A stretch of DNA of 21,618 nucleotides from an uncultured Collinsella sp. (GCA_902492855.1 CABUMU010000019.1:1-21618), one strand, 5' to 3'; positions 7,763 to 14,683 are shown, counted from the first letter of the stretch. Notes: a model not told the origin generated them from the sequence alone. Translations and numbers: made by a program.

Positions 7763-7815
7763 CGGGGCGGATGCAGCCAGGAGGCACGAGGACAACCCAC
7801 CGTGGCCACGCCCCG
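7763..7815 (+). promoter_or_regulatory. Structured 5' leader before rplE
   Basis: CGGGGCG (7763-7769) pairs exactly with CGCCCCG (7809-7815); between them lies a small CCAC/GTGG palindrome at 7797-7805, and GCACG (7784-7788) can alternatively pair with CGTGC (7814-7818). The rplE ribosome site AAGGAG starts 16 nt after the stem. It may be an autoregulatory ribosomal-protein leader, by analogy with other r-protein operons. I do not recognise a named leader family. Confidence 0.35.
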
Positions 7816-7843
7816 TGCTTAAAACCCCAAGAAGGAGTGAACA

Positions 7844-8401
7844 ATGGCAGAAGAGAAGTATGTGCCGCGTCTGAAGACCAAGTACAACAACGAGGTCAAG
7901 CAGCAGCTTCAGGAAAAGTTCCAGTACGAGAACGTCATGATGATCCCCAAGTTTGAGAAGATCGTCGTGAACATGGGTGTCGGCGAGGCCGCTACCGATT
8001 CCAAGGCCATCGACGGTGCCGTGCGCGACCTGCGCGCCATCACCGGCCAGCAGCCGATGATCACCCGTGCCCGCAAGTCCATCGCTACCTTCCGCCTGCG
8101 CGCTGGTATGCCGATCGGCTGCAAGGTTACCCTGCGTGGCGACCGTATGTGGGAGTTCTTCGATCGTCTGACCTCCGTCGCGATCCCTCGTATCCGCGAC
8201 TTCCGCGGTATCTCCGCCAAGAGCTTCGACGGCCGTGGTAACTTCTCCATGGGCGTCACCGAACAGCTCATCTTCCCCGAGATCGACTTCGACTCCGTCG
8301 ATCACCAGCGCGGTATGGACATCACTTTCGTGACCACCGCCAATACCGATGAGGAGGCCAAGGCCCTTCTGGACGCCTTTGGTTTCCCGTTCAAGAAATA
8401 G
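7844..8401 (+). CDS. rplE: 50S ribosomal protein L5 (uL5)
   Basis: 185 aa, normal length for L5. Family hallmarks are KIVVNMGVGEA near residue 40, the central GQQPMITRARKSIATFRLR, the IPRIRDFRG segment and the C-terminal TEQLIFPEIDFD. It binds 5S rRNA and helps form the central protuberance of the large subunit. The ATG at 7844 has AAGGAG at 7831-7836. In most bacteria rplN and rplX come directly before rplE; here the upstream neighbour is an xdhC gene 320 nt away, and a promoter-like sequence and leader stand in the gap. This gene therefore appears to head its own transcription unit. Confidence 0.97.
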   Translation: MAEEKYVPRLKTKYNNEVKQQLQEKFQYENVMMIPKFEKIVVNMGVGEAATDSKAIDGAVRDLRAITGQQPMITRARKSIATFRLRAGMPIGCKVTLRGDRMWEFFDRLTSVAIPRIRDFRGISAKSFDGRGNFSMGVTEQLIFPEIDFDSVDHQRGMDITFVTTANTDEEAKALLDAFGFPFKK

Positions 8402-8410
8402 GTTCACCTG

Positions 8411-8450
8411 CCCTATAAGCGCCGTTCCCACAAGGGGGCGGCGCTTGGGG
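8411..8450 (+). other. Strong hairpin between rplE and rpsN
   Basis: AAGCGCCG (8417-8424) pairs with CGGCGCTT (8439-8446). The stem continues inward as TTCCC/GGGGG with two G-U pairs, leaving a four-base ACAA loop, and an outer CCC/GGG pairing is possible. No T-run follows. It is probably an mRNA-processing, stabilising or translation-control element inside the operon. Confidence 0.55.
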
Positions 8451-8480
8451 CGAACAATACTCTATGTGAGGAGGATATAA

Positions 8481-8666
8481 GTGGCTAAGACATCGATGAT
8501 CGTCAAGTGCAATCGCAAGCAGAAGTTCTCTACTCGTGAGTACACGCGCTGCCAGCGCTGCGGCCGTCCGCACTCTGTGTACCGCAAGTTCGGCCTGTGC
8601 CGTGTCTGCTTCCGCGAGCTTGCACTCAAGGGCGAGCTTCCCGGCGTTAAGAAGGCCAGCTGGTAA
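8481..8666 (+). CDS. rpsN: 30S ribosomal protein S14, zinc type (uS14)
   Basis: 61 aa, the short type Z form (rpsZ). The zinc ribbon ligands are Cys24, Cys27, Cys40 and Cys43, in TRCQRCG and GLCRVCF. It sits in the head of the small subunit and contacts 16S rRNA. The start is GTG at 8481, preceded by GAGGAGGA at 8468-8475; the product then begins MAKTSMIVKC as in the family. A zinc-free S14 paralogue used under zinc limitation is not in this window. It is separated from rplE by 79 nt with a strong hairpin and from rpsH by 119 nt with another. Confidence 0.97.
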   Translation: MAKTSMIVKCNRKQKFSTREYTRCQRCGRPHSVYRKFGLCRVCFRELALKGELPGVKKASW

Positions 8667-8721
8667 GTCACTACCAGCGTTTCAAGCATCAGTTTGGAAC
8701 AGGGAAAACGCGCTAAAAAGG

Positions 8722-8744
8722 CTTTGCCGTTAAGGGCGGCGAAG
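8722..8744 (+). other. Hairpin between rpsN and rpsH
   Basis: CTTTGCCG (8722-8729) pairs with CGGCGAAG (8737-8744) around a 7-nt loop, with one G-U pair. It occupies the 119-nt gap before rpsH; no T-run follows. In E. coli the main translational repressor S8 acts near rplE within spc, so a regulatory role is conceivable, but I do not see the S8-binding consensus clearly. Confidence 0.4.
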
Positions 8745-8785
8745 AACCAAGAGCACGTGTTCATCAAGAACGAAGGAGAATCTGT

Positions 8786-9184
8786 ATGAACCTTACAGAC
8801 CCGATCGCAGATATGCTTACGCGCATCCGTAACGCTAACTCTGTGAACAAGGCCACGGTCTCCATGCCGAGCAGCAAGAAGCTCGTCGAGATCGCTCGTG
8901 TTCTGCACGAGGAGGGCTACATCGAGGGCTACGATGTCGAGGACACCGTTCCCCAGAAGACTCTGCACATCACGCTTAAGTATGGTCCCAAGAAGGCTAA
9001 GGTCATCAACGGCATCCGCCGCATTTCCAAGCCGGGCCTGCGTAAGTACACCGGCGTTGCCGACATGCCCCGCGTCCGCGGTGGCCTTGGTACCGCCATT
9101 ATTTCCACCAGCCATGGCGTCATGACCGACCGCGATGCTCGCAAGCACAACGTCGGCGGCGAGATCATCGCTTACGTCTGGTAA
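8786..9184 (+). CDS. rpsH: 30S ribosomal protein S8 (uS8)
   Basis: 132 aa, standard length. The N terminus MNLTDPIADMLTRIRNAN is diagnostic, and the C-terminal half has STSHGVMTDRDARKHNVGGEIIAYVW. S8 binds helix 21 of 16S rRNA and is a primary assembly protein of the platform; in E. coli it is also the translational repressor of the spc operon. The ATG at 8786 follows GAAGGAGAA at 8771-8779. rplF begins 33 nt downstream. Confidence 0.97.
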   Translation: MNLTDPIADMLTRIRNANSVNKATVSMPSSKKLVEIARVLHEEGYIEGYDVEDTVPQKTLHITLKYGPKKAKVINGIRRISKPGLRKYTGVADMPRVRGGLGTAIISTSHGVMTDRDARKHNVGGEIIAYVW

Positions 9185-9217
9185 TTCGCTCGGTAGGTAG
9201 AAGGAAAGGAGATCACC

Positions 9218-9754
9218 GTGTCTCGTATCGGTAATAAGCCTGTCCAGATTCCCGCCGGAGTCGAAGTGGCAGTCAACGGCAACAACGTTGTCGTCAAGGG
9301 CCCCAAGGGCCAGCTCGAGCTCGATGTCTTTGAGAAGCTCGCTATCAACGTCGAGGACAACGTCCTCACCGTTTCCCGTCCCGACGACGAGCGTGAGACC
9401 CGTGCCCGCCACGGCCTCACCCGCGCCCTCATCCACAACATGGTTGTTGGCGTTTCCGAGGGCTTCGAGAAGAAGCTCGAGCTCGCCGGCGTCGGTTACC
9501 GCGTGCAGCAGAAGGGCAAGAACCTCGAGTTCTCCCTGGGCTTCTCGCACCCCGTGATCGTCGAGGCTCCTGAGGGCATCACCTTCGAGGTTCCCGACAA
9601 CACCCACGTGAACGTCAAGGGTATCAACAAGCAGCAGGTCGGTCAGATCGCCGCTGAGATCCGCGGCCATCGTCCTCCCGAGCCTTACAAGGGCAAGGGT
9701 ATCCACTACGTTGGCGAGCACATCCGCCGCAAGCTGGGTAAGGCCGCCAAGTAG
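9218..9754 (+). CDS. rplF: 50S ribosomal protein L6 (uL6)
   Basis: 178 aa, usual length for L6. It starts MSRIGNKPVQIP and ends with GKGIHYVGEHIRRKLGKAAK, the conserved rRNA-binding C terminus. L6 lies near the factor-binding site and the sarcin-ricin loop. The start codon is GTG at 9218, with AAGGAG at 9207-9212. A hairpin occupies the 75-nt gap to rplR. Confidence 0.97.
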   Translation: MSRIGNKPVQIPAGVEVAVNGNNVVVKGPKGQLELDVFEKLAINVEDNVLTVSRPDDERETRARHGLTRALIHNMVVGVSEGFEKKLELAGVGYRVQQKGKNLEFSLGFSHPVIVEAPEGITFEVPDNTHVNVKGINKQQVGQIAAEIRGHRPPEPYKGKGIHYVGEHIRRKLGKAAK

Positions 9755-9779
9755 TCGTAACCGACTCACTCGCATAAGA

Positions 9780-9801
9780 CCAGCACCCCGTCAGGTGCTG
9801 G
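9780..9801 (+). other. Perfect hairpin between rplF and rplR
   Basis: CCAGCACC (9780-9787) pairs perfectly with GGTGCTGG (9794-9801) around a 6-nt loop. A CTTTTT run begins 10 nt further on at 9811, too far for an efficient intrinsic terminator, so it more likely acts as a stabiliser or partial attenuator within the operon. Confidence 0.5.
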
Positions 9802-9829
9802 CAAGATCAACCTTTTTAGGAGTTTACGT

Positions 9830-10198
9830 ATGAACAAGCATAAGGCGAAGCTGGAAGGCCTCAAGCGTCGTCAGCGTCGTGTTCGCGGCAAGGTCTCGGG
9901 TACCTCCGAGCGTCCGCGTCTTCGCGTGACCCGTACTAACGCCAACATCTATGCCCAGATCATCGACGACAGCAAGGGCTCCAGCCTGACGCTCGTCTCT
10001 GCCTCGACCCTCGAGGCCGAGTTCAAGGGCACCCACACCTCGAACAAGGAGGCTGCGGAGAAGGTCGGTCAGCTCGTTGGCAAGCGCGCCATCGAGGCCG
10101 GCATCACCAAGGTCGCCTTCGATCGCGGTGGCCGTATCTACCATGGCCGCGTCAAGGCCCTCGCCGACGGTGCTCGTGCCGCCGGTCTCGAGTTCTAG
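9830..10198 (+). CDS. rplR: 50S ribosomal protein L18 (uL18)
   Basis: 122 aa. The basic N terminus (HKAKLEGLKRRQRRVRGKVSG), the TSERPRLRVTRTNANIYAQIIDD core and the C-terminal FDRGGRIYHGRVKALADGAR match L18, a 5S rRNA binder that works with L5. The ATG at 9830 follows AGGAG at 9818-9822. Its stop codon overlaps the ribosome site of rpsE (AGGAGGT, 10197-10203), which implies tight translational linkage. Confidence 0.97.
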   Translation: MNKHKAKLEGLKRRQRRVRGKVSGTSERPRLRVTRTNANIYAQIIDDSKGSSLTLVSASTLEAEFKGTHTSNKEAAEKVGQLVGKRAIEAGITKVAFDRGGRIYHGRVKALADGARAAGLEF

Positions 10199-10212
10199 GA
10201 GGTATGTAGCAC

Positions 10213-10737
10213 ATGGCTCGTAATCAGAAGCAGCAGCGCGAGGCCTCCGAGTTCGAGGAGCGCGTCGTTTACATCAACCGCGTGTCGAAGACCGTCAAGG
10301 GTGGTCGTCGCATGAGCCTCGTCGCTCTCGTCGTCGTTGGCGACGGCAAGGGCAACGTCGGCGTTGGCATGGGCAAGTCCGCTGAGGTGCCCATGGCCAT
10401 CTCCAAGGCATCTCTCGATGCCAAGAAGAACATGTTCCACGTGCCGGTGACCGAGCAGGGCACCATCCCGCACGAGGTTCTCGGCCACTTTGGTGCCGGC
10501 CGCATCATCATCAAGCCCGCTGTCGAGGGTACCGGCGTTATCGCCGGCGGCGCTGTGCGTCCCCTCTTTGAGCTTGCTGGCATCAAGAACGTCCTGTCCA
10601 AGTCCCTCGGTACCGACAACGGCCTCAACATCATCAAGGCTGCCGTCGAGGGCCTCAAGGAGCTCTCCAGCCCTGAGGACGTCGCGGCTCGCCGTGGCCT
10701 GACGGTCTCCGAGATGTTCGTCGGTAAGGAGAACTAA
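10213..10737 (+). CDS. rpsE: 30S ribosomal protein S5 (uS5)
   Basis: 174 aa. The double-stranded-RNA-binding S5 domain shows VVYINRVSKTVKGGRRMSLV followed by GDGKGNVGVGMGKSAEVP; the C-terminal domain carries GTGVIAGGAVRPLFELAGI. S5 helps maintain decoding accuracy and mRNA unwinding at the entry channel. The ATG at 10213 has AGGAGGT at 10197-10203 inside the end of rplR. rpmD starts 2 nt after its stop. Confidence 0.97.
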   Translation: MARNQKQQREASEFEERVVYINRVSKTVKGGRRMSLVALVVVGDGKGNVGVGMGKSAEVPMAISKASLDAKKNMFHVPVTEQGTIPHEVLGHFGAGRIIIKPAVEGTGVIAGGAVRPLFELAGIKNVLSKSLGTDNGLNIIKAAVEGLKELSSPEDVAARRGLTVSEMFVGKEN

Positions 10738-10739
10738 GC

Positions 10740-10922
10740 ATGGCTGACACCATCAAGATCAAGCAGGTCCGCAGCACCAACGGTTGCAAGCAGGACCAGG
10801 TCCGTACTGTCCGTGCCCTCGGTCTCCACAGGATCCGCGAGGTTCGCGAGATTGCTGACAACGAGTCCGTCCGCGGCATGATCTTCAAGGTCAAGCACCT
10901 TGTCGAGATTGTAGAGGAGTAG
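10740..10922 (+). CDS. rpmD: 50S ribosomal protein L30 (uL30)
   Basis: 60 aa, typical for bacterial L30. IKIKQVRSTNGCKQDQ at the N terminus and the TVRALGLHRIREVREI motif identify it. It is a small late-assembling protein of the large subunit. The gaps to rpsE (2 nt) and rplO (3 nt) indicate coupling; its ribosome site GTAAGGAG is inside the end of rpsE. Confidence 0.96.
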   Translation: MADTIKIKQVRSTNGCKQDQVRTVRALGLHRIREVREIADNESVRGMIFKVKHLVEIVEE

Positions 10923-10925
10923 CAA

Positions 10926-11375
10926 ATGCAGCTTCACGATCTTACTCCCGCGCCCGGTTCCACCAAGAACCGCAAGCGCGTCGGCCGTGGCAATTCTTCG
11001 GGTCACGGCACCACTTCTGGCCGCGGCCAGAAGGGCCAGGGTTCCCGCTCTGGCGGCACCAAGGGTGCCGGCTTCGAGGGTGGCCAGACTCCGCTGGCTA
11101 TGCGCCTGCCCAAGCTTCCGGGCTTCCGCAACCCCCGTCGTATCGAGTACACCGCTGTTAACGTTGAGCGTCTTGAGCGTAAGTTCGAGGACGGCGCTGT
11201 GATCGACGGTGCCGCTCTTAAGGCCGCTCGCATCACCAAGAGCGAGTTCGAGCCCGTCAAGGTGCTCGGCAATGGTGAGCTCACCAAGAAGTTCACGGTC
11301 AAGGTCGACAAGGTCAGCGCTTCTGCGCAGGCCAAGATCGAGGCCGCCGGCGGAAAGGTCGAGCTGCCGTGCTAA
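10926..11375 (+). CDS. rplO: 50S ribosomal protein L15 (uL15)
   Basis: 149 aa. The Gly/Arg-rich extension (KRVGRGNSSGHGTTSGRGQKGQ) reaches into rRNA as in other L15 proteins; GFEGGQTPLAMRLPKLPGF is the conserved core. It starts at ATG 10926 with GAGGAG at 10914-10919 within the end of rpmD. Its last 7 nt overlap the GTG start of secY. Confidence 0.97.
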   Translation: MQLHDLTPAPGSTKNRKRVGRGNSSGHGTTSGRGQKGQGSRSGGTKGAGFEGGQTPLAMRLPKLPGFRNPRRIEYTAVNVERLERKFEDGAVIDGAALKAARITKSEFEPVKVLGNGELTKKFTVKVDKVSASAQAKIEAAGGKVELPC

Positions 11376-12655
11376 ATGGTCTTAAGAATGCTTTCCGCAT
11401 CAAAGAATTGCGCGAAAAGATTCTTTTTACCATAGCTATGCTCGTCGTGTACCGCATTGGTGCGCACGTTCCTGTGCCCGGCATTCCCTTCCAGGGGATG
11501 CTGGGCCTTTTCTCGACCGATAACAATTCGGTCGCCGCAGGTGCTATGGCCCTCCTGAATCTTTTCTCTGGCGGCGCGTTGAGCTATGTGTCGGTGTTTT
11601 CGCTGGGCATCATGCCTTACATCACCAGCTCGATCATCCTTCAGATGCTCCAGGCCGTTGTGCCTTCCCTGCATGAGCTTGCCCGCGAGGGCGAGGTCGG
11701 TCAGACCAAGATTACGCAGTATTCGCGTTACCTCACCCTGGCTCTGGCAATCCTCAACTCCGTGGGTTACCTCTTCCTCTTTAAGAGCTTCGGCATCAGC
11801 TTTAATGGTGCCGGCGCTCCCGAGATCATCTTCGACCTCATGATTGTCGGCACGCTCACCGCGGGCGCCATGCTGATCATGTGGATTGGTGAGCTCATCA
11901 CCCAGCGCGGTATCGGCAATGGCATGTCGCTGATTATCTTTGCGAACATCATGGCCGGTCTGCCGCAGGCTATCTTCTCCAGCACCGAGGGCAATGCCGG
12001 TGGCATCATCACCATGGTGATCATCTGCGCCATCATCCTGCTGGTTATCCCGTTGATTGTTTTCCTTGAGCGCGGCCAGCGCCGCATTCCGGTCTCCTAC
12101 GCTAAGCGCGTCGTGGGCCGTCGCATGATGGGTGGCCAGACCACCTACCTGCCCATCAAGGTCAACACCGCGGGTGTCGTGCCGATCATCTTCGCTTCGG
12201 CGCTGCTGTACTTCCCGGCTCAGATTGCCGTGTTCTTCCCCGGCATCGGCTGGATCCAGGCAGTTGCCTCTGCGCTTTCGCGCGGCTGGCTCAACTGGGT
12301 GCTTAACGTTGTCCTCATCGTGTTCTTCGCGTACTTCTACACCTCCATGGTGTTCAACCCCGATGACACGGCCGACAACCTTAAGAAGCAGGGCGGCTTT
12401 ATTCCGGGCGTGCGTCCGGGTAGGGCTACCGCGGCCTACATCAAGAACGCGCTCAACAAGATCACGCTTCCCAGCGCTGTCTTTTTGGCGCTCATCGCCA
12501 TCGTGCCTTCGATCATCTTCTCCTTCACGGGTAACCAGCTGATCCAGGCATTTGGCGGCACGTCCATCCTCATCATGGTCGGCGTCGTGCTCGACACGGT
12601 CGATAAGCTCGAAGGCCAGATCAAGATGTATGATTACGATGGATTCTTTAAATAG
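11369..12655 (+). CDS. secY: Protein translocase subunit SecY
   Basis: 428 aa, the expected length, with ten hydrophobic membrane segments along the chain. It forms the central SecYEG export channel in the cytoplasmic membrane. Family marks are the N-terminal LKNAFRIKELREKILFT, VPVPGIP, the plug-region Gly-rich stretch after LLNLFSGGALS, and the cytoplasmic loop GQRRIPVSYAKR. The start is GTG at 11369, giving MLNGLKNAF as in other actinobacterial SecY; AAAGG at 11355-11359 is its ribosome site. The start overlaps rplO by 7 nt, so translation is probably coupled. No frame defects are seen. Confidence 0.97.
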   Translation: MLNGLKNAFRIKELREKILFTIAMLVVYRIGAHVPVPGIPFQGMLGLFSTDNNSVAAGAMALLNLFSGGALSYVSVFSLGIMPYITSSIILQMLQAVVPSLHELAREGEVGQTKITQYSRYLTLALAILNSVGYLFLFKSFGISFNGAGAPEIIFDLMIVGTLTAGAMLIMWIGELITQRGIGNGMSLIIFANIMAGLPQAIFSSTEGNAGGIITMVIICAIILLVIPLIVFLERGQRRIPVSYAKRVVGRRMMGGQTTYLPIKVNTAGVVPIIFASALLYFPAQIAVFFPGIGWIQAVASALSRGWLNWVLNVVLIVFFAYFYTSMVFNPDDTADNLKKQGGFIPGVRPGRATAAYIKNALNKITLPSAVFLALIAIVPSIIFSFTGNQLIQAFGGTSILIMVGVVLDTVDKLEGQIKMYDYDGFFK

Positions 12656-12673
12656 GCTAGAGGAGGATTGCTC

Positions 12674-13300
12674 ATGAACCTCGTATTGCTCGGAGCTCCG
12701 GGTGCCGGTAAGGGCACCGTCGCACAGGAGCTCGTCGCCGAGTTTGGCGTCGCCCATATTTCCACGGGCGACCTGCTGCGTGCTGCCGTCAAGGGTGGCA
12801 CCGAGCTTGGTATTCAGGCTAAGAAGTACATGGACGCTGGCGAGCTCGTTCCCGACCAGCTCGTGATCGACCTTGTCAAGGAGCGCCTTGCCGCCGATGA
12901 CGCCCAGCAGGGCTTCATCCTCGACGGCTTCCCGCGCAACACCGCCCAGGCTGTGACGCTCGATTCCGAGCTCTCCGCCATGGGTCGCGAGATCGATTGC
13001 GCCCTTCTGGTCGATGTGGCCCCCGAGGTCATTATCGATCGTCTGTCTTCGCGTCGCACCTGCCGCGCCTGCGGTTACACCGGCACCGCTGCCGATGCTA
13101 CCTGCCCCAAGTGTGGCGGCGAGATGTATCAGCGCGACGACGACAAGCCCGAGACCATCAAGAACCGTCTCGACGTCTACGAGAAGTCCACGAGCCCGCT
13201 CGTCGACTACTATCGTGGCCAGGGTCTGCTCAAGTCGGTCAACGGTGACCAGGCTCGCGAGACCGTGTACGGGGATGTCAAAGAGGCTCTCGGTCTATGA
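12674..13300 (+). CDS. adk: Adenylate kinase with zinc-binding LID
   Basis: 208 aa, long-form adenylate kinase (ATP + AMP to 2 ADP). The P-loop GAPGAGKGT is at residues 7-15, the AMP-binding STGDLLR near 30, and DGFPRN near 84. The LID holds four cysteines (130, 133, 144, 147; C-x2-C-x10-C-x2-C), a structural zinc site common in Gram-positives. The ATG at 12674 is chosen because AGGAGG at 12661-12666 is 7 nt upstream; the in-frame TTG at 12668 is only 1 nt from that site. Its stop overlaps the map start as ATGA (13297-13300). Confidence 0.96.
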   Translation: MNLVLLGAPGAGKGTVAQELVAEFGVAHISTGDLLRAAVKGGTELGIQAKKYMDAGELVPDQLVIDLVKERLAADDAQQGFILDGFPRNTAQAVTLDSELSAMGREIDCALLVDVAPEVIIDRLSSRRTCRACGYTGTAADATCPKCGGEMYQRDDDKPETIKNRLDVYEKSTSPLVDYYRGQGLLKSVNGDQARETVYGDVKEALGL

Positions 13301-14085
13301 TCAAGATTAAGTCTGCAACGCAAATCGAGCAGATGAAGAAGGCAGGAGCGCTATCTAAGATGGCGCTCCGCCACGTTGGAGCCATGGTGCGCCCCGGCGT
13401 TTCCACCTTTGAGCTCGATCAGCTCGCGGAGCAGATTATCCGCATGCATGGTGGCACCCCAGCCTTTAAGGGTTACGGCGGGTTTCCCGGAACCATTTGC
13501 GCATCGATTAACGATGCCGTGGTACACGGTATTCCCAACCCCGACATGATCCTGCGCGATGGCGATATCATCTCCATCGATACGGGAGCCGTTGTCGACG
13601 GTTGGGTCGGCGATAACGCTTGGACGTTTTTCGTCGGCACCCCCACGCCCGAGGCCAAGGCCCTGTGCGAGATCACGCGCGATTGCCTTAAGGCTGCCAT
13701 CGAGCAGGCTGTTCCCGGTAACCATATCGGGGACGTCGGTTATGCCGTTCAGTCCCTCGCCGAGTCTCACGGTTACGGCGTGCTTCGCGATTATGTGGGC
13801 CATGGCATTGGCCGCGTGATGCACGAGGACCCCAACGTTCCTAACTATGGAAAGAAGGGGAGGGGCGTTCGCCTCCAGGCCGGCATGGTCATTGCCATCG
13901 AGCCGATGGTTACGATGGGTTCCAACCATGTGAGCACGGGCTCCGACGGTTGGATCGTCACGACCAACGACCACCTGCCCGCCGCGCACTACGAGAACAC
14001 CGTCGCCATTACCAATGACGGCCCGGTGATTCTCACCACGGATGCGCAAGGTGCTTGGTGTTCGCTCCAAGGCGGAGAAATGTAA
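13297..14085 (+). CDS. map: Methionine aminopeptidase, type I
   Basis: 262 aa. It removes the initiator Met from new proteins. All five metal ligands of the pita-bread fold are present: Asp95 (IDTG), Asp106 (GDNAW), His169 (GHGIG), Glu202 (IEPM) and Glu233 (YENT); the catalytic His77 is in VVHGIP. The start ATG overlaps the adk stop by 4 nt. After the normal C-terminal GPVILTT there are about 14 extra residues (DAQGAWCSLQGGEM). The last codons and the stop lie inside the left arm of a long inverted repeat (14077-14205), so the present 3' end may have been shaped by that element. Confidence 0.96.
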   Translation: MIKIKSATQIEQMKKAGALSKMALRHVGAMVRPGVSTFELDQLAEQIIRMHGGTPAFKGYGGFPGTICASINDAVVHGIPNPDMILRDGDIISIDTGAVVDGWVGDNAWTFFVGTPTPEAKALCEITRDCLKAAIEQAVPGNHIGDVGYAVQSLAESHGYGVLRDYVGHGIGRVMHEDPNVPNYGKKGRGVRLQAGMVIAIEPMVTMGSNHVSTGSDGWIVTTNDHLPAAHYENTVAITNDGPVILTTDAQGAWCSLQGGEM

Positions 14086-14205
14086 AAGTCGCCGCCCCCT
14101 GATGCCCAACCTCGCCTTTCAATTTCGAAGGCATGACCCCAAGGTCTATGCCTTCTCATTTCAAGGCGATCTTGGGCATCAGGGAACGGCTTTGTTTTAC
14201 ATTTC
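14077..14205 (+). repeat. 129-nt imperfect inverted repeat (MITE- or regulatory-RNA-like) at the end of map
   Basis: Paired blocks run nested from outside to centre: GAAATGTAAAA 14077-14087 with 14195-14205; GCCG 14091-14094 with 14187-14190; CCCTGATGCCCAA 14097-14109 with 14172-14184; TCGCCTT 14112-14118 with 14163-14169; GAAGGCAT 14127-14134 with 14148-14155; GACC 14135-14138 with 14143-14146. That gives about 47 base pairs. AAATGTAA occurs at 14078-14085 and again directly after the right end at 14206-14213, which could be a target duplication. The map stop codon is inside the left arm. No T-run follows the outer stem. Confidence 0.75.
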
Positions 14206-14227
14206 AAATGTAACAAGTTCCACTTAG

Positions 14228-14256
14228 TTGTGGAGCCATTACGAAGTTATTATGAT
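14228..14256 (+). promoter_or_regulatory. Candidate infA promoter
   Basis: TTGTGG (14228-14233), a 17-bp spacer and TATGAT (14251-14256, 5 of 6). A second possible -10, TAGAAT, is at 14273-14278 but lacks a good -35. The sequence is AT-rich compared with its surroundings, and the 232-nt gap after map suggests that infA and the alpha operon have their own promoter. Confidence 0.35.
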
Positions 14257-14317
14257 GCGTATATACGTGTTGTAGAATACCCAATCGCTGTCGTTTTCTA
14301 GAGAAAGATGATTGCTT

Positions 14318-14536
14318 GTGAAGAAGGAAGACGCAATTGAGCTCGAGGGTACGGTAAAAGAGCCGCTGCCCAACGCCATGTTTAAGGTCGAGCTCGAGAA
14401 CGGTCATTCGGTTCTGTGCAACATTTCTGGCAAGATCCGAATGAATTACATCCGCATTCTCCCCGGTGACAGGGTTGTCGTGGAGCTTTCCCCGTACGAC
14501 CTGACCCGCGGCCGCATCACCTATCGCTATAAATAG
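14318..14536 (+). CDS. infA: Translation initiation factor IF-1
   Basis: 72 aa, exactly the standard IF-1 length. The OB-fold protein is highly conserved here (EGTVKEPLPNAMFKVELENG, then ISGKIRMNYIRILPGD, and the C-terminal SPYDLTRGRITYRYK). IF-1 binds the 30S A site with IF-2 and IF-3. GTG at 14318 gives MKKEDAIELEG, aligned with the common MAKEDVIEVEG; a TTG two codons upstream (14312) is possible but adds non-conserved residues. The ribosome site AGAAAGA is weak. A 147-nt gap with hairpins follows before rpmJ. Confidence 0.95.
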   Translation: MKKEDAIELEGTVKEPLPNAMFKVELENGHSVLCNISGKIRMNYIRILPGDRVVVELSPYDLTRGRITYRYK

Positions 14537-14546
14537 CGGCACGCAT

Positions 14547-14634
14547 ACACGCTCTTTTCCGACTGCAGGATTAGCTCAACCTACGGTCGGTTTGCGTGTG
14601 AAGACCAGCCATAGTTTTAAACGCCTGCGGCTGG
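14547..14634 (+). promoter_or_regulatory. Two consecutive hairpins in the infA-rpmJ gap
   Basis: First hairpin: ACACGC (14547-14552) and CCGAC (14559-14563) pair with GTCGG (14586-14590) and GCGTGT (14594-14599). Second hairpin: CCAGCC (14605-14610) pairs with GGCTGG (14629-14634). They lie ahead of the rpmJ ribosome site (GAAAGGAAG, 14671-14679). This may be a leader controlling rpmJ-rpsM and following genes; S4, encoded downstream, is the known repressor of the alpha operon in E. coli, but I cannot identify its pseudoknot here. Confidence 0.4.
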
Positions 14635-14683
14635 GCGAGTAGATAGTAGGGAAGTAGTTTGAGCGCTACCGAAAGGAAGAACG

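Noticed and set aside
8462..9775. Minus-strand open frame of 437 codons opposite rpsN, rpsH and rplF
   Set aside because: It crosses three real genes and two gaps; Leu/Val/Asp-rich composition reflects antisense codon bias.
12668..12673. TTG start for adk
   Set aside because: It is 1 nt from the AGGAGG ribosome site; the ATG at 12674 has proper spacing and the conserved N terminus.
11372..12757. Minus-strand open frame of 461 codons opposite secY
   Set aside because: It is the antisense of secY; its Asp/His/Arg-rich translation is the expected mirror of hydrophobic codons.
14565..14595. tRNA-like D-arm (ATTAGCTCAAC) after infA
   Set aside because: No anticodon stem, T arm or acceptor pairing can be found around it.
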